A DNA stretch of 51,318 nt from an uncultured Muribaculaceae bacterium. GTDB taxonomy: Bacteria > Bacteroidota > Bacteroidia > Bacteroidales > Muribaculaceae. The stretch covers positions 1-51,318 of the forward strand of contig CABUTS010000014.1 of assembly GCA_902494515.1 (NCBI GenBank). Direction: 5' to 3'. The notes under the pieces were generated by a model. The model did not search any database. It had not been told where the DNA came from and saw only the letters and a list, made by a program, of their open reading frames with translations. A program made the translations under genes and the position numbers. Below, one piece after another: positions 31,591 through 40,833 of the stretch (position 1 is the first letter of the stretch; each line of letters begins with the position of its first letter).

Positions 31591-34500
31591 TCAGTAGACG
31601 TTGAATTCGTGGATGCGGGTGTTGCGGCCACCGGCCGACTGCTCGGGCTGCACGACGAAGAGGCGGAGGTAACGGGCCTCGACGGGGGTAGCGAGCTTAC
31701 GTTCTACGACGTTGCGCTTGTTGCCGACGAAGTTGTCGATGGTCTTCCACTCCTCTGACTTGTCGTTGCGGACCTGCAGGAGGCAGGAAACGGTGATGTA
31801 GGAGGGGTTCTCGGAGCCGGCGTTGAGAACCGCCCAGCCGTGGATGGGCTGCTTGGAACCGAGGTCATATTCCACGAAGGCGGGGACACCGTTGGTGTCG
31901 CACCACTTGGTTTTGGGGTTGCCGTCGTTCATGAAAGCGGGCTTCTCGCGGTCGTTGGCAAAGCCCGACCAGGCGACAATCTGCTCCGGTTTCAGGATGT
32001 TCTTCCGGTCAGCGTCCTTGGCGGAGGTGCCGGGGAGGACGTTGCCGACATTGGCAGTGCGGAAGGGAACGGTCAGCGCTTCGGGAGCGGGATTGGCCTC
32101 GTTGGCGGCGGTAGCGGCGAAGATCACCAGCTCGGGATTGTCGGGGAGGATAACCTCACGGGTTCCGGCGGGGAGGTCGATGCCGTACTTGAACATGTAG
32201 GTGAATTCGTAGGGATGGTTGCCGGCGCCGGAGTGGCGGTGAGTACCGGCGAAGGCTACTTCGTCAGGCTGAACGAAACCTTCGGTGTGGTCGGTGTGGC
32301 CCCACTGGCCGATGAAACCGGTGTAGGAGGGAACGGTGAGCTCGGTGGATGTGCTCTTCCCCTTCTTGTTGGCGGCGACGGTGCGGAAAGTGCCTGCGGT
32401 CGAGGCATCTTCGGTGGCGGCAGCGGCGAGGATGTAGAGGCGGTTGAAGTTACCTTCGGGGAGCTTCAGGGTGTCACCCTTGCAGGCCATACCGTTGAGG
32501 AGTTCCTTGTTCTCGAGGGTGAAGGGAACGCCGGAAGCGGTCAGGCTGGCGGGAACGAGCTCGGCAGCGTAGGAATAGCCGCCGTTGAAGTCGGCGTCGC
32601 CCGAGAAGCAGTCCCAGCTGAAGCACTTCTTGTTGTAGTCGAGGGGCACGCTGGCGTAGCTGTCGGTGGAAGCGGAGGCTGCGGGAGCGAACTTCACCTT
32701 GTAGGTGCGGACGCTGTTGGGTGTGACGTCAACATCGAGGGTGTTGCCGGCGAAAGCGGCGGAGCCGATGGTCTTTTCTGTACCGTCGGCCGCAACGGCG
32801 GCTGTCAGCGGACGGGCGAAGGTAACCTTACCCTTGCCACCCTTGCCGGCGGTGTCGTAAACGCGGACAACATATTCGTCGGAGCTTTCAGCCTTCTTGA
32901 GGGCGCGGATTGCGAGGTCTTTGTTGTCGATGGAAGCCAGGGAGAAGCTGCGGCCGAGGTCACCGGCATGGTGGGTTGCGGAGAAGCCCTTGATGCGCTG
33001 GTTCAGCACATCGGCGCGGCGGTTTGCGTCAGCCTTGTCGAGGCTGCCGGAGTGACCGTTGAGGCTGTAGGTGAAAACATGGTGGCCGAAGTCCTGATGA
33101 TCCTGGTAAGTGTAGCCACGTTTGGTCTTGGGGGTATGGAGCAGGGTCAGGCGGATGGTGTTGTCGTCGGGCTTGTCCCAGCCGTATTTGCTGTCGTTCA
33201 TTACGGTAACACCATAGTTGCCGGACTTGTCGGTGAGGTCGGCCCAGCGCTGCGAGGGAACCTCGTAGGCGGTCAGGGTGTTGTTGCCGCGCTCCACGGT
33301 GCCGATGCCGAGGTCGTAGGTAGCCTTTTCGTTGGCGATGCCGAGGGGGAATTCAGCCTTCACCAGAGCGTTGGTGGTGGCCCAGTCAACCTCGTTGAGG
33401 AAGTCGATGCGGTCGGCGAGGTCACCCTCGTAGAGACGGATATACTGCACGAACTTCGAGTCGCCGTGGTGCTTCTCGATGCGGAGAGCGGAGCGCAGCG
33501 GGCCCTCCTCCACGAGTTCCATGCTGACGTTGCCGTTGATCGACTGAGGTTCGGCGTCGATGGTTTTCTTCAGCACCTCCCATGCGGGCCAGTCGAACGA
33601 TTCGTTCTCGGTGAAGATAGCCAGACGGATAGCCTTGCCGGGTTTCACGAGCTCGCGGCCTGTCTTCTTGTCGTAGAGCGAGGTGATGTCGCCGTTGTTG
33701 TCGAGGGTAATCTTGTAGACGGAGTTCTCGATGGAGTTGGCAGCCACGGGAGTAGCCTTCTTGGCGGACCCGGAGAAACGGAGGTCATAGACAGCGAAAC
33801 CGTTGGCGGGAACGGTGGCTTCAACCAGCACGTGAGCCTTGCCGTCGGCGCAGCCGAGCATCTGGGCGCTCACTGCCTTGCCGTTGTTGTCGAAGGCAGC
33901 GACCTTGCCGGGGTTACCCTTGACGGGAACCTCGAGGTCCACGATGTCGGTGGCCTCATAGCCCAGCGGGTTGAAGAGCACCACGGGAGTGCCCTTCACG
34001 CGGGTGTCGAGCTGCGAAGCCACGGCGCCGGCCGAGTGCTTCAGGATGTCGGAGAACTGCTTGAGCGAGAGGAGCTCGTCGTTCCAGGAGAACTCGTAGG
34101 CACGGGGAATGGAGGTGCCGGTGAGGTCGTCGTGGAACTGGTGCCAGATGAACCGGCGCCATGCCTCGGTCAGCGATGCGCCGGGATAGTCGGCGGTGCC
34201 GAGCAGCTCGGCAGCGACGGCAGCGCGTTCGGCGGCGTCGCCGAGGAGTTCGTTCTGGCGGTTATAGAGCTTCATGGCAGCCTGGGAGGTGTAGCAGCCG
34301 GTGCCGTGCACGTCCATTAGGAGCTCGCCGTCGAAGCCAGGGAGTTCGGGGTGAGCGGAGTAGGGCTGGTAGTCCTTGAACATCTGGTCGGAGGTGGCGC
34401 TGACAATCTTCATCGAGCCGTCCTTACCGACAGCGCGCTCCACGGCTTCAACGGACTGGATGGAGGGGGAACCGCCGATATCGCCGGTGCCGTAGTAGCG

Positions 34501-35250
34501 GAAGAGAACGCCGAGGTTGTTCTCGGCCAGTTCATCCTTGAGAACCTGCTTTTCAGTGAGGTCCTCGTTGTCCCAGCGGGTACCGTAGCCGTAGCCGTGG
34601 GCCATCATGATTTCGGAGCCGTCGACACCCTTCCAGAGGCCGACGTTGGAGGGATATTTGCGGTTGCCGCTGTAGAAGGGATTCTGACGCCAGCCGAGCT
34701 TCTGCGACGAGAAACCGATCAGGCCGCAGTGCTTGGCTACGGTCGGGAGGGTCCATGGGAAGCCGAAGCAGTCGGGGAGGAAGATGTCGGTGCTCTCCAC
34801 GCCGAATTCATCGCGGTAGAAAGTCTGGCCGAGCATGATGTTGCGGATGGCGGATTCAGTGGAGGGAACGACAGCGTCGGTAGCATCCCAGCTTGCGCCG
34901 GAGATGTGCCAGCGGCCGTTCTTGATGTACTCCTTCATCATCTCGTATTCGCGGGGGTAGTATTCCTTCATAAAGGCGTATTTCACGCCGCCCTCGAAGT
35001 TGAAGACATAGTCGGGATACTTCTCCAGGAGCTTGAGGTTCTGGTTGATGGTGTTCCAGACATACTCCTGGATAGTGGTCTGTATGTCCCAGTTCCACTG
35101 CGTGTCGAGGTGCGCGTCGGACACCATATATACGGTCGGCTTCTCGCCGTCGTTCTGCGCTTTCCCCGGGGCCAGGGGAGCAGCTGCGACGCTTGCGGCG
35201 CCGGTCAGCAGCGCTGTGGCCGCGAGGCAGATTTTAGAAACAGTTTTCAT
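31591..35250 (-). CDS. GH38 alpha-mannosidase with C-terminal F5/8 type C domain
   Basis: A 1219-residue exported retaining alpha-mannosidase. Signal peptide to about VAAA. The catalytic domain shows zinc ligands H47 and D49 (SDAHLDTQWNWD), nucleophile D160 (FLPDCFGFPWTLP) and the zinc-region HQFHDDLTGTS near 390. Beta-sandwich domains follow (MELVEEGPLRSALRIEK, PLGIANEKATYDLGIGTVERGN). The last ~140 residues are a discoidin/CBM32-like domain (WSGFANDREKPAFMNDGNPKTKWCDTNG at its start, ending ARYLRLFVVQPEQ...RIHEFNVY). It sits with GH92, GH125 and GH130, which supports action on mannose glycans. No clear promoter box was found in the 285 bases upstream, which belong to the repeat cassette. 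Confidence 0.94.
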   Translation of the reverse strand: MKTVSKICLAATALLTGAASVAAAPLAPGKAQNDGEKPTVYMVSDAHLDTQWNWDIQTTIQEYVWNTINQNLKLLEKYPDYVFNFEGGVKYAFMKEYYPREYEMMKEYIKNGRWHISGASWDATDAVVPSTESAIRNIMLGQTFYRDEFGVESTDIFLPDCFGFPWTLPTVAKHCGLIGFSSQKLGWRQNPFYSGNRKYPSNVGLWKGVDGSEIMMAHGYGYGTRWDNEDLTEKQVLKDELAENNLGVLFRYYGTGDIGGSPSIQSVEAVERAVGKDGSMKIVSATSDQMFKDYQPYSAHPELPGFDGELLMDVHGTGCYTSQAAMKLYNRQNELLGDAAERAAVAAELLGTADYPGASLTEAWRRFIWHQFHDDLTGTSIPRAYEFSWNDELLSLKQFSDILKHSAGAVASQLDTRVKGTPVVLFNPLGYEATDIVDLEVPVKGNPGKVAAFDNNGKAVSAQMLGCADGKAHVLVEATVPANGFAVYDLRFSGSAKKATPVAANSIENSVYKITLDNNGDITSLYDKKTGRELVKPGKAIRLAIFTENESFDWPAWEVLKKTIDAEPQSINGNVSMELVEEGPLRSALRIEKHHGDSKFVQYIRLYEGDLADRIDFLNEVDWATTNALVKAEFPLGIANEKATYDLGIGTVERGNNTLTAYEVPSQRWADLTDKSGNYGVTVMNDSKYGWDKPDDNTIRLTLLHTPKTKRGYTYQDHQDFGHHVFTYSLNGHSGSLDKADANRRADVLNQRIKGFSATHHAGDLGRSFSLASIDNKDLAIRALKKAESSDEYVVRVYDTAGKGGKGKVTFARPLTAAVAADGTEKTIGSAAFAGNTLDVDVTPNSVRTYKVKFAPAASASTDSYASVPLDYNKKCFSWDCFSGDADFNGGYSYAAELVPASLTASGVPFTLENKELLNGMACKGDTLKLPEGNFNRLYILAAAATEDASTAGTFRTVAANKKGKSTSTELTVPSYTGFIGQWGHTDHTEGFVQPDEVAFAGTHRHSGAGNHPYEFTYMFKYGIDLPAGTREVILPDNPELVIFAATAANEANPAPEALTVPFRTANVGNVLPGTSAKDADRKNILKPEQIVAWSGFANDREKPAFMNDGNPKTKWCDTNGVPAFVEYDLGSKQPIHGWAVLNAGSENPSYITVSCLLQVRNDKSEEWKTIDNFVGNKRNVVERKLATPVEARYLRLFVVQPEQSAGGRNTRIHEFNVY

Positions 35251-35345
35251 GACGGGTTTATTTAAGATTTATGATATGTTATTTTGTTTTTTATTTGAGT
35301 TGTTTCCCTCTGTGTTAAGTTTTTTCTTCGCTGTAGTTCCCTATC

Positions 35346-35409
35346 TTCCGTGTAGTTCCGTAAGTTCCGTGTTGTCTTTTTAACGCGGAACTCACGGAAC
35401 TACGCGGAA
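35346..35409. repeat. Left long palindrome of the GxxExxY cassette
   Basis: Arms 35346-35373 and 35382-35409 (28 bases each, TTCCG-rich) are inverted copies differing at three positions around an 8-base loop. A related palindrome lies on the other side of the GxxExxY gene. Confidence 0.85.
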
Positions 35410-35448
35410 CCACGCGGAATATATTTTTTTGAGAACATGACGGACCTA

Positions 35449-36104
35449 TATCGTCGCTTCGCTCCTGAACCTGACGGAAGTCCCATCATAGTGGGGAGGA
35501 GATGCGTTGGAGGAGGGAGTGCTTTGGTGGAGGAATTACAGTGGGGGAGGGGCGATGCGGTGGATGAAGCGATAAATACCTTTGTCAAGGAATAGGCGGT
35601 CATCGTCAGTCTCTTTGGCCGGTACCCTGCCAACCGAAAAATCCATAGCACGAAAATTTATCAGATATCCCAAAGGAATGTCGCAGAATTTAAGGTAGCT
35701 CATAATTTGGGACAATTCTCGTTCGGTCATAAACGAAACAGCCTTAAACTCAAGACAGACGCAATCTTCAACAAGCATATCGACTCTGTAAGCCTGATCG
35801 AGCTTATATCCTTTGTAATACACAGGGTATTCAACCTGACGCTTGCTGTCGATTCCTCGTAATGCCAGCTCAATCTGCATAGCTCGCTCATAAGCCGCCT
35901 CATTTAGCCATCGGCCAAGTCTGGAGTGAACCTCGAAGGCGGCTCCAATAATTTGATGAGTAAACTCGCTGTTGGGGGATAAATCCATTACTATGCCTGT
36001 ATTGATATTATCTGAATTGATATTTATTGAAATTTATTGCATTTCTTTAATTTGGATGTATTCTCCGGCTGGCTTCCGTTAGGTTCAGGAGCGGAGCGAC
36101 GATA
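35449..36104. repeat. 32-bp inverted repeats flanking the GxxExxY gene
   Basis: 35449-35480 and 36073-36104 are inverted copies with 30 of 32 bases matching (core CTCCTGAACCT / AGGTTCAGGAG). They enclose the gene symmetrically inside the two long palindromes. Confidence 0.88.
35536..35988 (-). CDS. GxxExxY-family PD-(D/E)XK-like protein
   Basis: A 150-residue cytosolic protein of the GxxExxY family, which belongs to the PD-(D/E)XK nuclease superfamily; its cellular role is not known. The family signature region reads VHSRLGRWLNEAAYE, with E30 and Y33 present but the first Gly replaced by W27. The nuclease core is visible as YRVDMLVEDCVCLEFKAV with D70, E80 and K82. The end departs from the common form (FVNFRAMDFSVGRVP-type text). 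The gene is lower in GC than its neighbours and is framed by 32-bp inverted repeats and long palindromes, so it looks inserted between GH38 and the esterase gene. Confidence 0.83.
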   Translation of the reverse strand: MDLSPNSEFTHQIIGAAFEVHSRLGRWLNEAAYERAMQIELALRGIDSKRQVEYPVYYKGYKLDQAYRVDMLVEDCVCLEFKAVSFMTERELSQIMSYLKFCDIPLGYLINFRAMDFSVGRVPAKETDDDRLFLDKGIYRFIHRIAPPPL

Positions 36105-36134
36105 TTGTTCCGTATTGTTCCCTTAATAGTCCTT

Positions 36135-36233
36135 TTCCGTGTAGTTCCGTGGGTTCCGTGAGTTCCGTGTTAAAAAAGTCCGAATGGCTTTAGCCATATT
36201 CCTAAGACACGGAACTCACTGAACTACGCGGAA
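36135..36233. repeat. Right long palindrome of the GxxExxY cassette
   Basis: Arm 36135-36170 (four GTTCCGTG-like units) is inverted relative to 36207-36233; an inner ATGGCT/AGCCAT hairpin (36183-36196) sits in the loop. It is the same family as 35346-35409. GTTAAAAAAG follows both arms (36169 and 36239). Confidence 0.8.
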
Positions 36234-36272
36234 TCTGCGTTAAAAAAGGGGCAATGAACTGATGGGATTGTA

Positions 36273-37088
36273 TTACTTGCGGTTGCGGATATATTCGAGG
36301 AGGATGAGGTGGGCGGGACGCGACATGGAGCCGTGGTCGAAACCGTCTACCTCGAGGAGCTGGGCGTCGGGGTGCTTGTGGAGCTGGAACATGCGCCAGA
36401 GGTAGGCGTTCTCCTCGTAGCGGCCGAACAGTTCGCGCTCGCGCTGCCCGCAGATGAGCAGAATCGGCGGACAGTCGCCGCGGACGTAGTATAGCGGGGC
36501 GTTCTCGTCGATGAGCGGGTTGAGGTCACCCATGCCGCGGTCGTGGCGGTTCTGGAAGTGGGTGATGGCCTGTCCGCTGAAGGGGATTACGGCCTTGATG
36601 GCTTTGTCAGGGTCGACGCCGTACTTTGCCAGACGGCTCTTGTCGAGGGTGATCATCATCACCAGATAGCCGCCGGCGGAGTGGCCGGCGAGGTAAATCT
36701 GCTTCGGGTCACCCCCGAAACGTTCGATGTTGTTGACGACCCAGGCCGTTGCGGCAGCGGCGTCGTCGACACAGTCGACGGTGGTCACCGTGGTGTCCGT
36801 CTTGTTGTCGCAGAGACGGTAGCTGACCCCGACGATTGCCAGACCCTGCTCCTGCAGCTCCTTCGGGAGTTCACGGTCGCCGCCGGTCAGACCCCCGCCG
36901 TGAAACCAGATGACGGTCGGGAAGTCCTTGCGGTCGGTGGGATAGTAGACGTCGAGCTTGCATTTCTGCTGCTGGTAGGCGTCGGTAGTGCCGGGACGGT
37001 AGCTGATGCCCCGCTCGGTCTTGTAAGTTTCCGCCGCCATGCCCAGCGCAATGAGCACGCAAGCGAATATGATTGCGAATTTCTTCAT
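36273..37088 (-). CDS. Secreted alpha/beta hydrolase (esterase)
   Basis: A 271-residue exported carboxylesterase-like enzyme. Signal peptide MKKFAIIFACVLIALGMAA. The oxyanion motif is WFHGGGLTGG (residues 61-70), the nucleophile elbow is AGHSAGG with S137, the acid lies near LLICGQRERE and the histidine in DHGSM near 254. This is the BD-FAE/lipase-like group, whose members often remove acetyl or feruloyl groups from polysaccharides; the actual ester is unknown. It starts 12 bases after the GH130 stop and is the last gene of the GH31-GH130-esterase run, so it probably clears ester decorations that block those glycosidases. Confidence 0.88.
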   Translation of the reverse strand: MKKFAIIFACVLIALGMAAETYKTERGISYRPGTTDAYQQQKCKLDVYYPTDRKDFPTVIWFHGGGLTGGDRELPKELQEQGLAIVGVSYRLCDNKTDTTVTTVDCVDDAAAATAWVVNNIERFGGDPKQIYLAGHSAGGYLVMMITLDKSRLAKYGVDPDKAIKAVIPFSGQAITHFQNRHDRGMGDLNPLIDENAPLYYVRGDCPPILLICGQRERELFGRYEENAYLWRMFQLHKHPDAQLLEVDGFDHGSMSRPAHLILLEYIRNRK

Positions 37089-37100
37089 TTCTTCGAAATG

Positions 37101-38219
37101 TTATTGAATCCCTTTTCTGACAGCGACTCCGACCTTCGAATCGGCGCAACCGTAGTAGAGATACCAGTCGCCGTCGCGGTAGGTAAGTCCCTCGATAAAT
37201 ACTGTCCCGGCGGGATACTGTCCGCTTTTCTCGAAGTCGGCTTCGGGAACGAAGAAGGGGTTGTCGAGGCGTGCTATGAATTGCGTAGGATTGGCGGCAT
37301 CAAACAGAGCCTGTCCCCCGCAATATGTGTTGGGGGTGTAGTTCGGGTCGCGGTTGTCGCCACCGGCATTCTTGCCGTTGTAAAGGAGCAGAATACCATT
37401 GTCGGTGAGCACTGCCGGTGGACCACATTCGGTGAGGTCGCTGTCGAAGAAGCCGTCGCGCGTATCCATGACATGCAGCAGGTCGCCGTTCTCGTCGAGC
37501 ATCGGGGTCCAGTCGGTCAGGTTGTCGGAGGTGGCGACATTGACGAACTTTTCCCCCCAGTACATATAATATTTGCCGTTGATCTTGGTGATGACCAGAC
37601 GCCCGTCGGCGGGGCGGGTTACCACGGATGCAGACTTGGAGAATTCATCGGCAAACCGACCGTCGTAGGCTTTGGCAAAAGCAGGGCCATGTTTCTCCCA
37701 GTTCTTGAGATCCCGGGAGGTCGCGATTGCCAGGCGGGGCACCTGGCGGTTCCACTGGGTGTAGAACATGACATAAGTGCCGTCTTCAGTCACGGCAACG
37801 CGGGGATCCTCGCAGCCGCCGGGCCATTCCATCTCTTTCTGGGAGTCCTCGGCCGGATACAACACCGGGGTGGAATCGTAGGTGAAGTTTACCCCGTCGG
37901 TCGATGTGGCGTAACCTATTCGCGAGGTGCGGCGCCCTATGCCGGTGGCGGAGTTGTCTTCAGCGCGGAAGAGCACTACGATGGTGTCCCCCTTGACCGT
38001 AGCGGCCGGATTGAACACATCGCTTTCCATCCAGGCTACAGAATCCTGGCGCATCGGACAGAGAAAACGCACGGTGGAATCGGGCGACAGGACGGGCGTG
38101 TCGGATGCGCGCTCGAAACCAAGGAGCGCCCAGGCGTCCGGTGTCGTCTGATGGGAGCATGAGACCGACAGCCAGCCGGCACATCCGAGAATGATAGTTT
38201 GTAGCAGTGTTCGTTTCAT
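37101..38219 (-). CDS. GH130 beta-mannoside phosphorylase/hydrolase, lipoprotein
   Basis: A 372-residue lipoprotein (lipobox LSVSC, Cys21). GH130 enzymes are five-bladed propellers that act on beta-mannosides by phosphorolysis or hydrolysis. Visible motifs are VFNPAATVKGDTIVVLFRAED, RIGYATSTDGVNF, GGCEDPRVAVTEDG with the conserved EDPR, SDLTECGPPAVLTDNG and YYGCADSKVGVAV. A lipoprotein signal places it outside the cytoplasm, which favours a hydrolase because phosphate-dependent enzymes are usually cytosolic; the phosphate-binding residues would decide. It lies 42 bases after the GH31 gene. Confidence 0.88.
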   Translation of the reverse strand: MKRTLLQTIILGCAGWLSVSCSHQTTPDAWALLGFERASDTPVLSPDSTVRFLCPMRQDSVAWMESDVFNPAATVKGDTIVVLFRAEDNSATGIGRRTSRIGYATSTDGVNFTYDSTPVLYPAEDSQKEMEWPGGCEDPRVAVTEDGTYVMFYTQWNRQVPRLAIATSRDLKNWEKHGPAFAKAYDGRFADEFSKSASVVTRPADGRLVITKINGKYYMYWGEKFVNVATSDNLTDWTPMLDENGDLLHVMDTRDGFFDSDLTECGPPAVLTDNGILLLYNGKNAGGDNRDPNYTPNTYCGGQALFDAANPTQFIARLDNPFFVPEADFEKSGQYPAGTVFIEGLTYRDGDWYLYYGCADSKVGVAVRKGIQ

Positions 38220-38261
38220 GATTCTGATCGGTATTTTGATTCAGTGGAATTGTTTGCGGCA

Positions 38262-40481
38262 TTATTTCTTGGGAGCGGGGACCGAGAGGGTCACGCCGTC
38301 GGCGAGGGTGCCTTTGGCGTGGCGGGTCTTGCCGTCCTGGACGAGGACAACCTCGAGGTTCTTGATTTCAGAGGCGACGTCGCGCTTACCCTCAGTGGAG
38401 TCGAGGGTGACTTTCACCTTCTTGCCGTCGCGGGCGGCGCGGAAGGTCATCAGCGAGTAGTCGCCGGCGCGGAACTCCCAGCCGTTGCCGGCGTCCCAGT
38501 AGAGCTGTCCTTCGGCCTTGCCGTTCTCGTCGAGGCAGACATAGAGGGTCAGCGGCTCGAGGGTTGCCTCCTCGGTGTTCTGGATCACCTTCCCGGCGGG
38601 GATGATGGCGCCACCTTTCAGCAGCAGGGTTGCCTGATGCTTATCCTTGAGGTCGCCCGGGATGAGGCTGATTTTCTCCCAGATACCCTTCGGAAGAGCG
38701 GGATTTTCGGCGAAGGAGGGGATTACCAGGAGGTTCTCACCCATGGTGAAGGCCTGGTCTTCGGCGCGGAGCGCGGGGTCCTTGGGGTCGGCGAAGAAGA
38801 GGGGCTGCATCACCGGCAGGCCGGTCTCGTGGGTGGTGTGGAAGCAGGTGTAGAGATAGGGGAGGAGGCGGTAGCGGCGCTCGAGAGCCATGCGCGACAC
38901 CTTCTCGACCTCCGGACCGAAGGCCCAGGGTTCCTTATCGTTGGTACCGGCGCAGGCGTGCCCGCGTGCGAAGGGGAGGAATGTGCCGAAGCCGATCCAG
39001 TCGGCGAACAGCTCGGGGGAGGTGTTGCCGAGGAAACCGCCGATGTCAGGACCGCTGTAAGGCTGCCCCGAGAGGCCGAGGGTCAGTGACATAGGCACAG
39101 ACCACTTCATGTGCAGCGGCTCGGCGTAGTTGTCGCCGGTCCAGGTGGCGGCGTAGCGCTGGCCGCCGAGGATGTTGGAGCGGGTCAGTACGAACGGGCG
39201 CTTGTCGGGATATACTTTCAGGAAACCGTCGCGGGTACCCTCGACCATAAAGCGGCCGTAGGCGTTGTGGTACAGCAGGTGGGGGCCGGCGGGCAATTTG
39301 CCGCCGCCGCGGTGGAGGTTGGTGACGGGCATTGTGCCGGTGCGCTCATCCTCCGGGAGATTGTTGTCGAAGACCGCGGGCTCGTTGACGTCGTTCCATA
39401 CGCCGTCGACACCCGTGCTCAGGAAATCCTTGTAAAGGTCTGACCACCAGCGGCGGACGTCGGGGGAGGTGAAGTCGGGGAAGGCCGCCATGCCGGGCCA
39501 TACGTTACCCTGATACTCCTTGCCGTCGGCGGTGCGGACCCATACGTCATTCTCGGTTCCGGACTTGTAGACGAAATAGTTCGGGTCGGCTTTCGGCGCG
39601 GGGTCGATCATGTATACGGCTTTGAAACCGGCTTTGTGGAGGTCGTCGTTGAGCGCCTTGGGGTCGGAGAAACGGACCGGGTCAAAGGTGAAGATGCGGT
39701 AGCCGTCCATGTAGTCGATATCCATCCAGATGACGTCGCAGGGAATCTGATGCTGACGGAAGTTCTGAGCGATTTCGCGTACGCGGTCCTGCGACATGTA
39801 GGAGAAGCGACACTGATGGTAGCCGAGGGACCACAGCGGGGGCATCTCGATGGTGCCGGTCAGCTCGGCCAGACCGCGGACCACATCCTGCGGGGTGGCG
39901 CGGTCGATTACGAAGGCGCGGAAGGGGGCACCCTCGGTGTCGAAACGGATTTCGTTGTCCTTGGTTGCCAGATGCGACTTCCAGGAGCTGTCGAAGAGGA
40001 TGCCGAAGGCAGTGCCGTCGGGGCGCACGCCCATCACCCAGGGGTGGGTCTGGTAGAGGTGGGTGCCGTTGTCGACCGCGCGGTAGGCGCCGTTGTCGAC
40101 GTTCCAGAGTTCAATCTCCATGCCGTTGCGCAGCAGCGGGCCGGTGACTTCGCCGCCGCCGTAGAGGCTGGTGCCCTCGGGCACGGCGAGCACGGCACCG
40201 GCTTTCCCGTCGGCGGTGACGGTGAAGCGGGGGTTGAGCTGCCATGATGAGGGGAGGGCGCCGGTGTAGACCGGCTCCTTCTCGAGCATTAACGACGGAG
40301 TTTTCTCGGGGTCATAGCCCTGCGGGACGAACAGGGCGATACCCTCGCCGACAAGTGCCGTCGAAGCCACCGGAACCTCGGATGCCGGGGCGGCCGGAGT
40401 GGCGGGGGAAGCGGCCGGAGCGGCATTGGCCGCCACGGCGCCGGCTGCAGCGATTGCTGCGGAAATAATTATTTTTTTCAT
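38262..40481 (-). CDS. GH31 family alpha-glycosidase
   Basis: A 739-residue secreted glycosidase. The start is put at MKKIIISAAIAAAGAVAANA, a signal peptide; the longer frame to 40595 has no signal and covers the promoter box. A Pro/Ala stretch follows, then the N-terminal beta-sandwich (YGGGEVTGPLLRNGMEIELWNVD, GILFDSSWKSHL), the barrel with IWMDIDYMDGYRIFTFDP, nucleophile D364 in GVWNDVNEPAVF and acid/base Asp in ATWTGDN, and C-terminal beta domains. Activity may be alpha-glucosidase, alpha-xylosidase or another. First gene of the GH31-GH130-esterase run; a TATTTTTG box lies about 44 bases upstream. Confidence 0.93.
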   Translation of the reverse strand: MKKIIISAAIAAAGAVAANAAPAASPATPAAPASEVPVASTALVGEGIALFVPQGYDPEKTPSLMLEKEPVYTGALPSSWQLNPRFTVTADGKAGAVLAVPEGTSLYGGGEVTGPLLRNGMEIELWNVDNGAYRAVDNGTHLYQTHPWVMGVRPDGTAFGILFDSSWKSHLATKDNEIRFDTEGAPFRAFVIDRATPQDVVRGLAELTGTIEMPPLWSLGYHQCRFSYMSQDRVREIAQNFRQHQIPCDVIWMDIDYMDGYRIFTFDPVRFSDPKALNDDLHKAGFKAVYMIDPAPKADPNYFVYKSGTENDVWVRTADGKEYQGNVWPGMAAFPDFTSPDVRRWWSDLYKDFLSTGVDGVWNDVNEPAVFDNNLPEDERTGTMPVTNLHRGGGKLPAGPHLLYHNAYGRFMVEGTRDGFLKVYPDKRPFVLTRSNILGGQRYAATWTGDNYAEPLHMKWSVPMSLTLGLSGQPYSGPDIGGFLGNTSPELFADWIGFGTFLPFARGHACAGTNDKEPWAFGPEVEKVSRMALERRYRLLPYLYTCFHTTHETGLPVMQPLFFADPKDPALRAEDQAFTMGENLLVIPSFAENPALPKGIWEKISLIPGDLKDKHQATLLLKGGAIIPAGKVIQNTEEATLEPLTLYVCLDENGKAEGQLYWDAGNGWEFRAGDYSLMTFRAARDGKKVKVTLDSTEGKRDVASEIKNLEVVLVQDGKTRHAKGTLADGVTLSVPAPKK

Positions 40482-40524
40482 CGGTGATATGGTTGGTCGA
40501 TTAAGGTAAGAATTATTCTTTGCA

Positions 40525-40532
40525 CAAAAATA
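40525..40532 (-). promoter_or_regulatory. -7 box of GH31
   Basis: Minus-strand TATTTTTG fits TAnnTTTG; the leader would be about 38 bases. No -33 TTTG is seen at the expected distance. Confidence 0.45.
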
Positions 40533-40603
40533 ATACTTAAAAAGGGAAATCCGTGTGTTCGACATCGAATAAAATGGTTGCAATCCTGCCAACACCCCGC
40601 TTT

Positions 40604-40639
40604 GTCGCTTGAAAATACAACACTGTCACTATCCGACAC
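40604..40639 (+). promoter_or_regulatory. 36-base motif, copy near GH31
   Basis: This block and 41458-41493 match at 28 of 36 positions. The best core is AAAATACAACA-S-TG-K-CACTATC. It lies 123 bases from the GH31 ATG; the other copy is 141 bases from the GH3 ATG. It could be an operator shared by the divergent runs. Confidence 0.35.
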
Positions 40640-40833
40640 ACCCCGCCCCCTCCGTTAATGCCCGATTAATCAATTATTTTCCTGACAGCTTCCACAATTC
40701 CCGGAAATCCTCCCCGCCAGCTACGGCAGTGAAACTGCGCCAAGTTTGCCATCCCGCTTTCAAAACGTACGGACGTGCCTTTGACACGTATCCCCCGCCC
40801 ATAGGCCCGCATCTCCCACAAAATCAGCCATTT

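Noticed and set aside
40482..40595. N-terminal extension of the GH31 protein to 40595
   Set aside because: It has no signal peptide, spans the TATTTTTG box, and the ATG at 40481 begins a typical signal sequence.
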